A stretch of 64,000 nt of DNA from Bacteroidota bacterium (lineage in GTDB: Bacteria; Bacteroidota; Bacteroidia; J057; JADKCL01): assembly GCA_016718825.1 (NCBI GenBank), contig JADKCL010000067.1:1-64000 (forward strand), given 5' to 3'. The position numbers were made by a program, and so were the translations under genes. Each line of letters starts with the position of its first letter. Position 1 is the stretch's first letter. The notes under the pieces were generated by a model. That model saw only the letters and a program-made list of their open reading frames with translations. It did not search any database and was not told where the DNA came from. This document shows positions 55,178 through 63,024 of the stretch, piece after piece.

Positions 55178-55792
55178 ATGTCAACGGAACTCAAAAACGG
55201 AATACCGACCTTCTATGCGCCCGATCAAGCCGCGTGGCGGGATTGGCTTGCCACCAACCACGACCGCCTCGAAAAAGTATGGCTCATCATCTACAACAAG
55301 GGCAGCGGCGTGCCCAGCGTGACCTATCCTGAATCGGTAGACGAGGCGCTCTGCTTCGGGTGGATTGACAGTGTCGCCAACAAACGGGACGCCCAAAGCC
55401 GTTACCAGTTTTACAGTCGTCGCAAACCCAAAAGTGTCTGGAGCAAAGTCAACAAAGCCAAAGTGGAGCAGCTCACCGTACAAGGCAAAATGATGCCTGC
55501 CGGGCAGCGGATGATCGACATCGCCAAGGAAAACGGAATGTGGACGCACCTTGACCAAATAGAAGAGGGAATCATGCCGGATGACTTGGTGGCAGCTTTT
55601 TCATCCGATCCAGCAGCAAGAAGCAAATTTGAAGCTTTTCCTCCTTCGGCAAAAAAGGGAATTTTTCAATGGATTATCAGCGCCAAAGGGGTTGAGACAA
55701 GGGCCAAACGCATTTCGGAAACCGTAGAAAAGGCAGCCCTCGGGCAACGCGCCAATGCGTGGAAGCCCAAATCGGCAACCGATCTGATCTAG
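55178..55792 (+). CDS. YdeI/OmdA-family protein
   Basis: 204 residues from the ATG at 55178 (MSTELKNGIPTFY..), the start that fits family length. Family marks are YAPDQAAWRDWLATNHDRLEKVWLIIYNKGSG, ESVDEALCFGWIDSVANKRD, YQFYSRRKPKSVWSKVNKAKVEQL and the C-terminal helices with TRAKRISETVEKAALG. Relatives are called YdeI or OmdA and have been linked to bacteriocin tolerance, but a biochemical function is not established. Its stop shares the CTAG tetramer with the convergent gene. Confidence 0.85.
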   Translation: MSTELKNGIPTFYAPDQAAWRDWLATNHDRLEKVWLIIYNKGSGVPSVTYPESVDEALCFGWIDSVANKRDAQSRYQFYSRRKPKSVWSKVNKAKVEQLTVQGKMMPAGQRMIDIAKENGMWTHLDQIEEGIMPDDLVAAFSSDPAARSKFEAFPPSAKKGIFQWIISAKGVETRAKRISETVEKAALGQRANAWKPKSATDLI

Positions 55793-58700
55793 CGCGCCAC
55801 CAATATCCTGCCCCGGAGCACGCTCGTGGCGGTGACCACTTCTATCAAATACATGCCTTCGGAAATGGGCTTCAGGTCGAGTTGGCAGGCCGATGTTTCC
55901 GTTTGGAGCGAGTTCAAGACCTGACGACCCTGCAAATCCCGCAAACAAACCGTCGCCATGCCCAACTCCTTGCCCCAGATCACCTTCACCGCATCGGCAG
56001 CAGGATTTGGGTAGATGGACAGGCCGGTTTCTGGACCATTCTCCAAACCGACCATCGTCACATCGCGCAAGACCATGCTATAATCCTCCACCTCCCCAAA
56101 ATACCCATTGCAAGGATCCGCCACAAGGTTGGTGCCATAAACACTGCGAATGCGCATGAGCACTGTATCCGGAATCATTGGCACATGAGGCACTGTAAAC
56201 GTCCCCGAGCTTTTGTGGGAGGCGTCCAAGTCGCTCATGATTACCTGTTCATTGCTGAGGAAATCGCCGTCGTGGTTCCAGTCGACCCACATAAACATGG
56301 AGTCCAGCGCAAAGGAGTAGTTCAGCCAGGACGTCAAGGTATAACTGCTGTCGCGGTAGAGATCGGTGTAGATATTCCGGAAATCGCCATAGTATTCCTG
56401 ACCGCTCACATTGTTGAGTCCGGCAACCCTGACGGTATCAATAAAATCGTAGGTCGTGCCTTGTGTCCCGGTCGCCGCACAGGGGATGGCTTCTTTGACC
56501 AGGTACATCAGGCGCTCGGTGCGGGCGCTGTCACCGTTGGGCGCCGTTCCGGTGATGCGGTAATAAATATGGGTACCCTGCGGATGGGGTGGAATGTCGC
56601 CCCGAAAGGTGTCGCCTTGTACATGTGCCATCGCCACTGTGTTGTTAATCAGTCCGATACTCGTTCCCCAGCGTAGCGTTGCACCTTGGATGCCACCCTG
56701 ATTGCGGATCACGGCGGTGATCTGAACGGTATCTCCCGGCTTGGGTCGCAGGCCATACGAGGCAGGATCGGCAATGACCTTTACAATTTGAGGCATGCCC
56801 TCGCGGCCCGGAATCGGAGCTTCCCACACACCGCGTCCCCATGTGCCGACACGCAACAAACCCGCGCCATTCAAAACCTCGATATCATTGATGACAACGG
56901 CAGGAAGGCTGTCGGCATACAAAGTCCATGCATTCGTGCCTGCATCCGCATAGTAAACGCCTACGTCCATACCCACAAACATGCGCACGGGTGGGCCTTC
57001 GGCCCATGCAACTGCATTGGCAGGAAGGTTGGGCAAATTGCCGCTGATATTGGTCCAATTGGTGCCACCGTTGGTGCTGTAAAACACCTTGTTTCCGTTG
57101 CTAAATCCGCTTTCGCAGACCAGAACCTTCATGGGATCATCGGGATGAACGGCAATCCGGTTGATGAAATAATTGGCTAGCCCAGCATTGATATAGGTCC
57201 AAGTATGGCCGTTGTCCGTGCTGCGTCTAATCACGCTTCCCTTGCTGATGTACAGCACATTGGAATCGCTCGGGGCGATCGCGATTTCGTCGAAGTTGCC
57301 GCTCAGAAAACCAGCCATCATTTGCCAATGGTCGCCGTTGTCGTTGCTTTTGTAGATCGTATCGTAGGCAATGAAAATGGTGTTTTCGTTGCTCGGATCA
57401 ATCACCGAAGGTGTGACCCAACTGCCATCGGTGCCTGCTGAGACATCATTCGCGTTTTGTCCGGCATCCATGGTGCGTTGCAGATTTCCAAATTGAATCG
57501 TCCCAAACCAAGTCTCAGGATTGTTGTAGTCAAAATGGGCCTGCATGCCATCGGCGCCGATCCATTCGTGCCAAACGCCGTCTTGCATCACACTCGTGCC
57601 GTTGTCTTGCGATCCGCCCACAACATCCTCGGCATCCATGGCGCTGCATCCGATCCGGTAAAATTCCTTGACACCGACACCTTGGTTGATGATGGACCAA
57701 GTCTGCCCATTGTCGCTGCTGTAGCTCAAAAAGCCGTCGGTTCCTGCAAAAATGCGATTTCCCCAAGTCCGGAATACGCGCATATCGGCATGGATATAGT
57801 TGGTGCCAAAGAAGTTGATCCAATCGGAATACATGGACCAATTCGCGCCGCCATTCGTGCTTTTGTAGTGGGAGAGGCTTCCGGCATAAATTTCGTCGGC
57901 ATTCATTCCTGACACCCCCAAAGTCATGATTCCAGAGTTCGTGGGATCTGCGGCAACGAATGTGAAGCTGAGGCCCGCGTCCGTGCTGCGAAAAATCCCC
58001 GCACTCGATCCCACGTAGACCGTATTGGGCTGTGCCGGAGTCGTCGCAAGAAACGGGTAACCACTGTTTCCAGGAACGGATTGGTTGGTCCATGTTTGAC
58101 CGCCATTGGTCGTGCGGCGGAGTTGATTGTAGCTTCCCCAATCAAAAGCGTAGAGGATCTGCGAATTGGTAGGATGCTCCACCATCGTGATCATGTTGCC
58201 ATTGTAGCACGAAGCCCAAGTGTTGCCACCATCGGTGCTGCGTTGGATGCCGCCGTTGGTCGTCACAAAAAAGGTATCCGCCGTGGCCATGATAAATTGA
58301 CCTGCGTAGGCTTGTTGCTGCGTATAGCTCAACCCGGTCGAATTCCAGGTTTCGCCGAAGTCCGTGCTTTTGAGCAGGCCGTAGCTGTAACCTGCGGCGT
58401 GGCGGGTCAAAATCCAGACTTCGTTGCGGCGGTCAGGATGCACTTCAATGTCTACAACGCCCATGGCGGGCAATTCTTGCGTCGTCGAATGCCAGTTGGC
58501 ACCGCCATCCACTGTTTTCCAAAATCCGCCGCTTCTTGAGCCGAGGTAAACAGTGTCGGCCGTCACGGCGCCACCCCAGACTGCTTCGATGCGGCCAAGA
58601 CCGGCTGCCCAGCTCGGTGGCAAGATGTTGGTGGCATCAAACGGCCCGCGGAAAGTCCAGCTTCCGACGATTCCAGCCGCTTTGACGGTGGGTTGCGTCG

Positions 58701-58983
58701 CCTTGAAATTGCCATATTCCTGCACTGCAATGCGTGCATCAAATGAGGACCGTTCACCCGACGGGTAAAATCGCCGTTCAAATTCGTAGCGCCAGCGTTG
58801 GTAACCTTTCCATCCCGTACCAGGTCCGGTTCCATTCGCCGCAAACCACGCATCCGCCTCTTGGATCAAGTCGTTGACATTGACATTGGGGTCGTAGTAT
58901 TTTTGTTTGAATGGCTGCGAAAGGGCCAACAAGGGAATCCCAACCAACAAAGTCAGAAAAATCCGGCGCAACAGTGATTTCAT
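55789..58983 (-). CDS. BNR-repeat, GEVED-domain T9SS protein
   Basis: 1064 residues from the ATG at 58983 (minus), which opens a signal peptide (MKSLLRRIFLTLLVGIPLLALSQ); a longer frame to 59124 overlaps the next gene. About residues 100-750 are BNR/sortilin-type propeller blades with Asp-box turns (STDGGNTW, TTNGGQTWTN, STNGGTNWTN). A GEVED domain lies at about 880-980 (MWVDWNHDGDFLSNEQVI .. FGEVEDYSMVLRD). The T9SS type A domain ends the protein (LSIYPNPAADAVKVIW .. SEGMYLIEVV). It is probably displayed on the surface or secreted. Substrate unknown; relatives include sialidase-like and Vps10-like folds, with no catalytic set seen here. Confidence 0.9.
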   Translation of the reverse strand: MKSLLRRIFLTLLVGIPLLALSQPFKQKYYDPNVNVNDLIQEADAWFAANGTGPGTGWKGYQRWRYEFERRFYPSGERSSFDARIAVQEYGNFKATQPTVKAAGIVGSWTFRGPFDATNILPPSWAAGLGRIEAVWGGAVTADTVYLGSRSGGFWKTVDGGANWHSTTQELPAMGVVDIEVHPDRRNEVWILTRHAAGYSYGLLKSTDFGETWNSTGLSYTQQQAYAGQFIMATADTFFVTTNGGIQRSTDGGNTWASCYNGNMITMVEHPTNSQILYAFDWGSYNQLRRTTNGGQTWTNQSVPGNSGYPFLATTPAQPNTVYVGSSAGIFRSTDAGLSFTFVAADPTNSGIMTLGVSGMNADEIYAGSLSHYKSTNGGANWSMYSDWINFFGTNYIHADMRVFRTWGNRIFAGTDGFLSYSSDNGQTWSIINQGVGVKEFYRIGCSAMDAEDVVGGSQDNGTSVMQDGVWHEWIGADGMQAHFDYNNPETWFGTIQFGNLQRTMDAGQNANDVSAGTDGSWVTPSVIDPSNENTIFIAYDTIYKSNDNGDHWQMMAGFLSGNFDEIAIAPSDSNVLYISKGSVIRRSTDNGHTWTYINAGLANYFINRIAVHPDDPMKVLVCESGFSNGNKVFYSTNGGTNWTNISGNLPNLPANAVAWAEGPPVRMFVGMDVGVYYADAGTNAWTLYADSLPAVVINDIEVLNGAGLLRVGTWGRGVWEAPIPGREGMPQIVKVIADPASYGLRPKPGDTVQITAVIRNQGGIQGATLRWGTSIGLINNTVAMAHVQGDTFRGDIPPHPQGTHIYYRITGTAPNGDSARTERLMYLVKEAIPCAATGTQGTTYDFIDTVRVAGLNNVSGQEYYGDFRNIYTDLYRDSSYTLTSWLNYSFALDSMFMWVDWNHDGDFLSNEQVIMSDLDASHKSSGTFTVPHVPMIPDTVLMRIRSVYGTNLVADPCNGYFGEVEDYSMVLRDVTMVGLENGPETGLSIYPNPAADAVKVIWGKELGMATVCLRDLQGRQVLNSLQTETSACQLDLKPISEGMYLIEVVTATSVLRGRILVAR

Positions 58984-59075
58984 ACCTTCGATCGAATAAG
59001 CACGAAAGTTAAGGCCAATGCTGCCACCCCGCAAAACCAATGGGCTGATGCGAGACGTTTCGGGGTTATTCTGGG

Positions 59076-59918
59076 TCAATCGATCTGCACATGCACATGG
59101 TCGTCGTGCCGCGCAGCCTTGCAACCATGAAATCGGATCTTCGGCGAATTCAAATTCAACCTCGTCTTCAAATGCGGTTCGATAAAAACTTTGCTGATGG
59201 CAGGCTGGGCAGCGAACAATTCGACCATGGTTTGCGTGCGTTTCTCATCAAGCGGGTAGGCATCCTTGCGTCCTTGTGGAACGAAGTTCCCCATGATGCT
59301 GTATTGCCATTGACCTTGGGCGGCGCAGATTTCGGGTTGGTTGCGTTCATTTTGTTTTGGCGAGTCGTACACCCCGTATCCCAACCATGACGGACTGCCC
59401 GACCTGGGCTTGCCTTCTAGGTCCGTGTAAAGGAATGCGAGGTCCAGCTTTTTGCCGTCGTTGTGGCTCAAGTGTGGCAGCAGCGGGAATCCATCAAAGA
59501 AGGGAAAATTGGCATCGAGGTAATACAAATGCGTACCGGGATGCCGGGTTTCGAGGGCTTGGGCAACTTCGAATGCTGCATCCCACAAAGCGGGCCGCAC
59601 GTAATGGCGATTGAGCAAGACAGTATACCAACGCAGCGGATGCAAAGCGCCATCGCCCCAAATCGGCAAAGGAACCCGTCCCAAAGGCCTTGCAAGCACA
59701 GGGACAATCAGCAGGCAAAAGACAAGGTAAATCGCAATTCCGTAGGCCATCCGCGCCAATCGCCGTTTCCAAGGATGGACGATCCGACGCCGGATCCATC
59801 CGCTGGAAAATCGGGCAATCAGGTAAGGCAGGCCACCCACTTGGGTGAATACCGTCAGTGCAGCCGTCCAGAGGACAATGCCAGTGATTTGGAGGACTTT
59901 GCGAAGGACGGGGTGCAT
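59076..59918 (-). CDS. Membrane-anchored LAS-type metallopeptidase-like protein
   Basis: 280 residues. Two N-terminal membrane helices at about 8-30 and 58-77, then a periplasmic domain. The zinc-ligand pattern of LAS peptidases (MepA/VanY/lysostaphin group) is present: H-x6-D at His152/Asp159 in LSHNDGKKLDLAF, and H-x-H at His274/His276 in RHDDHVHVQI at the extreme C-terminus. I infer a cell-wall endopeptidase or carboxypeptidase; the family assignment rests on these ligands alone. Compared with MepA the protein is short after the HxH, as expected. Same strand as the 58983 gene, with a 92-bp gap. Confidence 0.65.
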   Translation of the reverse strand: MHPVLRKVLQITGIVLWTAALTVFTQVGGLPYLIARFSSGWIRRRIVHPWKRRLARMAYGIAIYLVFCLLIVPVLARPLGRVPLPIWGDGALHPLRWYTVLLNRHYVRPALWDAAFEVAQALETRHPGTHLYYLDANFPFFDGFPLLPHLSHNDGKKLDLAFLYTDLEGKPRSGSPSWLGYGVYDSPKQNERNQPEICAAQGQWQYSIMGNFVPQGRKDAYPLDEKRTQTMVELFAAQPAISKVFIEPHLKTRLNLNSPKIRFHGCKAARHDDHVHVQID

Positions 59919-60009
59919 TGAGCAGAAAATTACACCGAATCCGGAACTCTGTGGAGATCCTGAAACAACAAAAATCTCTTCGTCTCCTTCGTGGCTAAAC
60001 CGAAGGCAC

Positions 60010-60017
60010 TACCTTTG
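60010..60017 (+). promoter_or_regulatory. -7 element TACCTTTG before the decarboxylase
   Basis: TACCTTTG ends 4 bases before the ATG at 60022, implying a leaderless transcript. Confidence 0.45.
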
Positions 60018-60021
60018 CCCC

Positions 60022-61476
60022 ATGCTGGAAAAACTCAAATCCCTCGAAGCCCAAGCGCGTGTCCTCGATCCCGACGCAGGCGCCCGGGAAACGTTTCGTG
60101 ATGCGGCTGTCGCACACGGCGAACAATTCCTCGAAAAGATGGACGGCCTGCCGGCCTATCTTTTGACCGCTGACAAGGGCGCGGCCCTGCTCGATTCCCC
60201 GATTGGCGAAGCTGGCATTTCGATGGAAGAGGCCTTGGACTTGCTGGCCTACAATGTCGATCGCCCAGGACTGAACCCCGCAAGCGGGGGCCATTTGGGC
60301 TATATTCCGGGCGGAGGCCTGTATTTGAGTGCGCTCGGCGACATGCTGGCCGACATCACCAACCGATATTCGGGCGTGTTTTTTGCGAATCCGGGTGCGG
60401 TGCGCATGGAAAACATGCTCGTGCGCTGGATGGCCGAGGCCATTGGCTATCCGACGACGGCATCGGGGACGCTGCTCAGTGGCGGTTCGCTCGCCAACCT
60501 CGCCTGCATCGTGACAGCGCGCGACGCGATGGGCATCCGCAGCTCAGAAGTCGAGCGCAGCGTGATCTACCTCACCGAGCAAGTTCACCATTGTGTCACC
60601 AAGGCCATCCGGATTGCGGGTCTCGCGGAGGCGCAGATTCGCTACGTGCCCATGGACGCGCAGTACCGCATGGATGTAGGCGCCTTGCGCGCGCTCGTGC
60701 AAGCCGACCAAGGTATTGGTCTGCGGCCATTTATGGTCGTGGCAAGTACGGGCACGACCGACACGGGCGCGGTCGATCCGGCAGACTTGATCGCCGACGT
60801 CACCGAGCAATACAAAATGTGGCTGCACATCGATGCTGCCTACGGTGGCTTCTTCATCCTGACCGACGAAGGCAAGCATGTGATCAAAGGCCTCGAACGC
60901 AGCGACAGCATCGTCATGGACCCGCATAAAGGCTTGTTTTTGCCCTACGGCACGGGCGCGGCCTTGGTCAAGGACGGTGCGCGATTGGCGGCATCGCATT
61001 ATTATACTGCCAATTACCTCCAAGACTCGCTGACCTCCACGGACGAAAGCAGTCCGGCGGATCTCAGCCCCGAATTGACCCGCCATTTCCGCGGCTTGCG
61101 GATGTGGTTGCCAATCAAAGTGCATGGGTTGGCACCGTTTCGGGCTTGCATCGCCGAAAAAATCTGGTTGGCCAGGTATTTTTGGGATCAACTTCCGACC
61201 ATTCCCAACATGGAACGCGGCCCTTATCCGGACCTTTCGGTGGTGCTGTACCGCTATGTGCCGGAAGATGGCGATGCCAATGCCTTCAACGAATTGCTTG
61301 TAAAACGGCTTCATGAAGATGGCCGTGTCTTTTTGTCATCCACCAAAATCGAAGGAAAGTTCTACCTGCGTTTGGCCTGCCTGTCATTTCGCAGCCACCT
61401 GCACACCATCGAATTGGCGTTGACGATGCTGCGCGAGAACATTGCCAAGGTCAGGATCGAACGGGGCTTGGATTGA
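60022..61476 (+). CDS. PLP-dependent group II amino acid decarboxylase
   Basis: 484 residues from the ATG at 60022 (MLEKLKSLEAQARVLDP); the frame runs upstream but that part has no coding character. Pyridoxal-phosphate enzyme of the aromatic/glutamate/diaminobutyrate decarboxylase family. Marks are NPASGGHLGYIPGGGLYLS and ANPGAVRMENMLVRWMAEAIGYP, then TLLSGGSLANLACI. PLP-ring His is near 189-190 (QVHHCVTKA), Asp271 binds the pyridine nitrogen (HIDAAYGGFF) and Lys303 forms the Schiff base (DPHKGLFLPYGTG). The substrate cannot be set from sequence; related proteins act on aromatic amino acids or 2,4-diaminobutyrate. Confidence 0.92.
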   Translation: MLEKLKSLEAQARVLDPDAGARETFRDAAVAHGEQFLEKMDGLPAYLLTADKGAALLDSPIGEAGISMEEALDLLAYNVDRPGLNPASGGHLGYIPGGGLYLSALGDMLADITNRYSGVFFANPGAVRMENMLVRWMAEAIGYPTTASGTLLSGGSLANLACIVTARDAMGIRSSEVERSVIYLTEQVHHCVTKAIRIAGLAEAQIRYVPMDAQYRMDVGALRALVQADQGIGLRPFMVVASTGTTDTGAVDPADLIADVTEQYKMWLHIDAAYGGFFILTDEGKHVIKGLERSDSIVMDPHKGLFLPYGTGAALVKDGARLAASHYYTANYLQDSLTSTDESSPADLSPELTRHFRGLRMWLPIKVHGLAPFRACIAEKIWLARYFWDQLPTIPNMERGPYPDLSVVLYRYVPEDGDANAFNELLVKRLHEDGRVFLSSTKIEGKFYLRLACLSFRSHLHTIELALTMLRENIAKVRIERGLD

Positions 61477-61515
61477 ATTGCCACCGGGGTTACAGACCAA
61501 AAGCGCAATTCAACG

Positions 61516-61523
61516 TATCTTTG
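61516..61523 (+). promoter_or_regulatory. -7 element TATCTTTG before the rhodanese gene
   Basis: TATCTTTG matches TAnnTTTG and ends 26 bases before the ATG at 61550. Confidence 0.4.
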
Positions 61524-61549
61524 GGCAAGCTGCCTTCATTCGGCGAAAT

Positions 61550-62062
61550 ATGAAATCAATGTTTCTCTTCTGCTTCGTTTTGCTCGGCATGGCCTTCATG
61601 GCAGATGCCCAAGGCACCGACAAGGCTTTTCAGGCCAAGTTGAAGTCGCTGTACAATGGCACGATCACTACGGTCGAACCGTCGCAGCTCGCAAAATACA
61701 TCGACGGCAACCAAGCCCCGATCCTGCTCGATACCCGTTCGCCCCGCGAATATGAAGTGAGCCACATCGCCAATGCACGTTTTGTGGACTACAAAAATTT
61801 CTCCGAATCGGATGTCGCGAGTTTGGACCGCAACAAACCTGTGGTGGTCTATTGCACAGTGGGTTACCGCAGCGAGCGCATCGGGGAACAGCTCAAGGAA
61901 ATGGGCTTCAAAACCGTGTTTAACCTTTACGGCGGCATCTTCGAATGGGTGAATCAAGGTCACAAAGTGGTCGATGCCAAAGGAAACCAAACCTTTATGG
62001 TGCACGCCTATTCGGAAGACTGGGGAAAATGGCTCAAAAAAGGCGTCAAAATCTACGAATGA
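61550..62062 (+). CDS. Exported rhodanese-domain protein
   Basis: 170 residues from the ATG at 61550, which starts the signal peptide MKSMFLFCFVLLGMAFMADAQ. The single rhodanese domain (about 40-145) includes ILLDTRSPREYEVSHIANARFVDY and the active-site loop VVYCTVGYRSERIG, with Cys102 as the sulfur-carrying residue. Located in the periplasm or exported; sulfur donor and acceptor unknown. It follows the decarboxylase by 73 bp on the same strand and precedes the glycosyltransferase. Confidence 0.88.
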   Translation: MKSMFLFCFVLLGMAFMADAQGTDKAFQAKLKSLYNGTITTVEPSQLAKYIDGNQAPILLDTRSPREYEVSHIANARFVDYKNFSESDVASLDRNKPVVVYCTVGYRSERIGEQLKEMGFKTVFNLYGGIFEWVNQGHKVVDAKGNQTFMVHAYSEDWGKWLKKGVKIYE

Positions 62063-62140
62063 CCCTCATTTTTGCCCTTTTCAATTGCGTTCACGATTGA
62101 TCCACAATTTTCCATTTTTAATTATCCATTCTCCATTAAA

Positions 62141-62830
62141 ATGTGCGGATTCGGAACAGATTGGATCAAGGCTGCAGCTGAAAATGCTGCCTCTCAAGAC
62201 GAGGAAACGCATGTTTTGGACAATGCATTGATCATATTTGCCAAAAATCCTGTTTTGGGGAAGGTCAAGACCCGCCTTGCCAAGACCATTGGAGATGCGG
62301 CCGCCTTTGATGCCTATCAGGAAATGTTGGCCCATGTGCGGAATGTGGCGATGCAGGTGGATTGTCACCGAATCGTTTTCTATTCCGATTTTGTAGACGA
62401 GGGCGATGCTTGGAGCCGCCCTGTATTTTCAAAGGACGTCCAAACAGGCGCAGACATTGGCGAAAAGATGCACAACGCCCTCGCCTCCACACTGGCAAAG
62501 GGTTTTTCAAAAGTCGTCCTGGTTGGATGCGATTTGCTGGACCTGCAAGTACAACACCTGAAGCAGGCTTTCCGCAGTTTGGAATTCCATGATATCGTGA
62601 TCGGTCCGGCCGACGATGGTGGGTATTATCTCATTGGCATGAAGGCGCCGGACCCATCGCTGTTTTTCGACAAATCCTGGAGCCATGCCAAAGTTTTGAC
62701 AAATACGCTGGCCGACATCCAAAAACAAGGCAAATCGGTGCAATTGGTCGCGCAGTTGAGCGACATTGACGACGAAAATGACTGGGATGCTGCGCTGGAA
62801 AGACAACGGTTGCGCCTCGCCAAGACCTGA
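62141..62830 (+). CDS. TIGR04282/DUF2064-type glycosyltransferase
   Basis: 229 residues from the ATG at 62141; the open frame begins earlier but the upstream part is AT-rich and unlike the family. Glycosyltransferase of the small group sometimes tied to arsenosugar biosynthesis. It starts LIIFAKNPVLGKVKTRLAKTIG, with QTGADIGEKMHNAL and VVLVGCDLLDLQVQHLKQAF, then the DIVIGPADDGGYYLIGM catalytic region, where aspartates hold the metal and sugar nucleotide. The arsenosugar role is not supported by any arsenic gene here. A hairpin terminator follows. Confidence 0.88.
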   Translation: MCGFGTDWIKAAAENAASQDEETHVLDNALIIFAKNPVLGKVKTRLAKTIGDAAAFDAYQEMLAHVRNVAMQVDCHRIVFYSDFVDEGDAWSRPVFSKDVQTGADIGEKMHNALASTLAKGFSKVVLVGCDLLDLQVQHLKQAFRSLEFHDIVIGPADDGGYYLIGMKAPDPSLFFDKSWSHAKVLTNTLADIQKQGKSVQLVAQLSDIDDENDWDAALERQRLRLAKT

Positions 62831-62831
62831 A

Positions 62832-62858
62832 CATCCTTTTGAAGGGTGATTTTTTTTC
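62832..62858 (+). terminator. Rho-independent terminator after the glycosyltransferase
   Basis: Stem CATCCTT (62832-62838) / AAGGGTG (62842-62848), one T-G wobble, 3-nt loop, then a run of nine T after one A. Confidence 0.75.
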
Positions 62859-63024
62859 TTCGAATTTGAGCGATAGAAGCGGTTTTTGATTTGCGGCCAC
62901 CTATACATGGCCTTTACATTGCCCGATTTATCCCGAAAAAGCCCCAAATTTGAAAATGACTGGCACGGGGTTTGGAAAAGGAACCCAAACACTTTAATCC
63001 CTCAGTTTGAAAAATAGCACAGTT

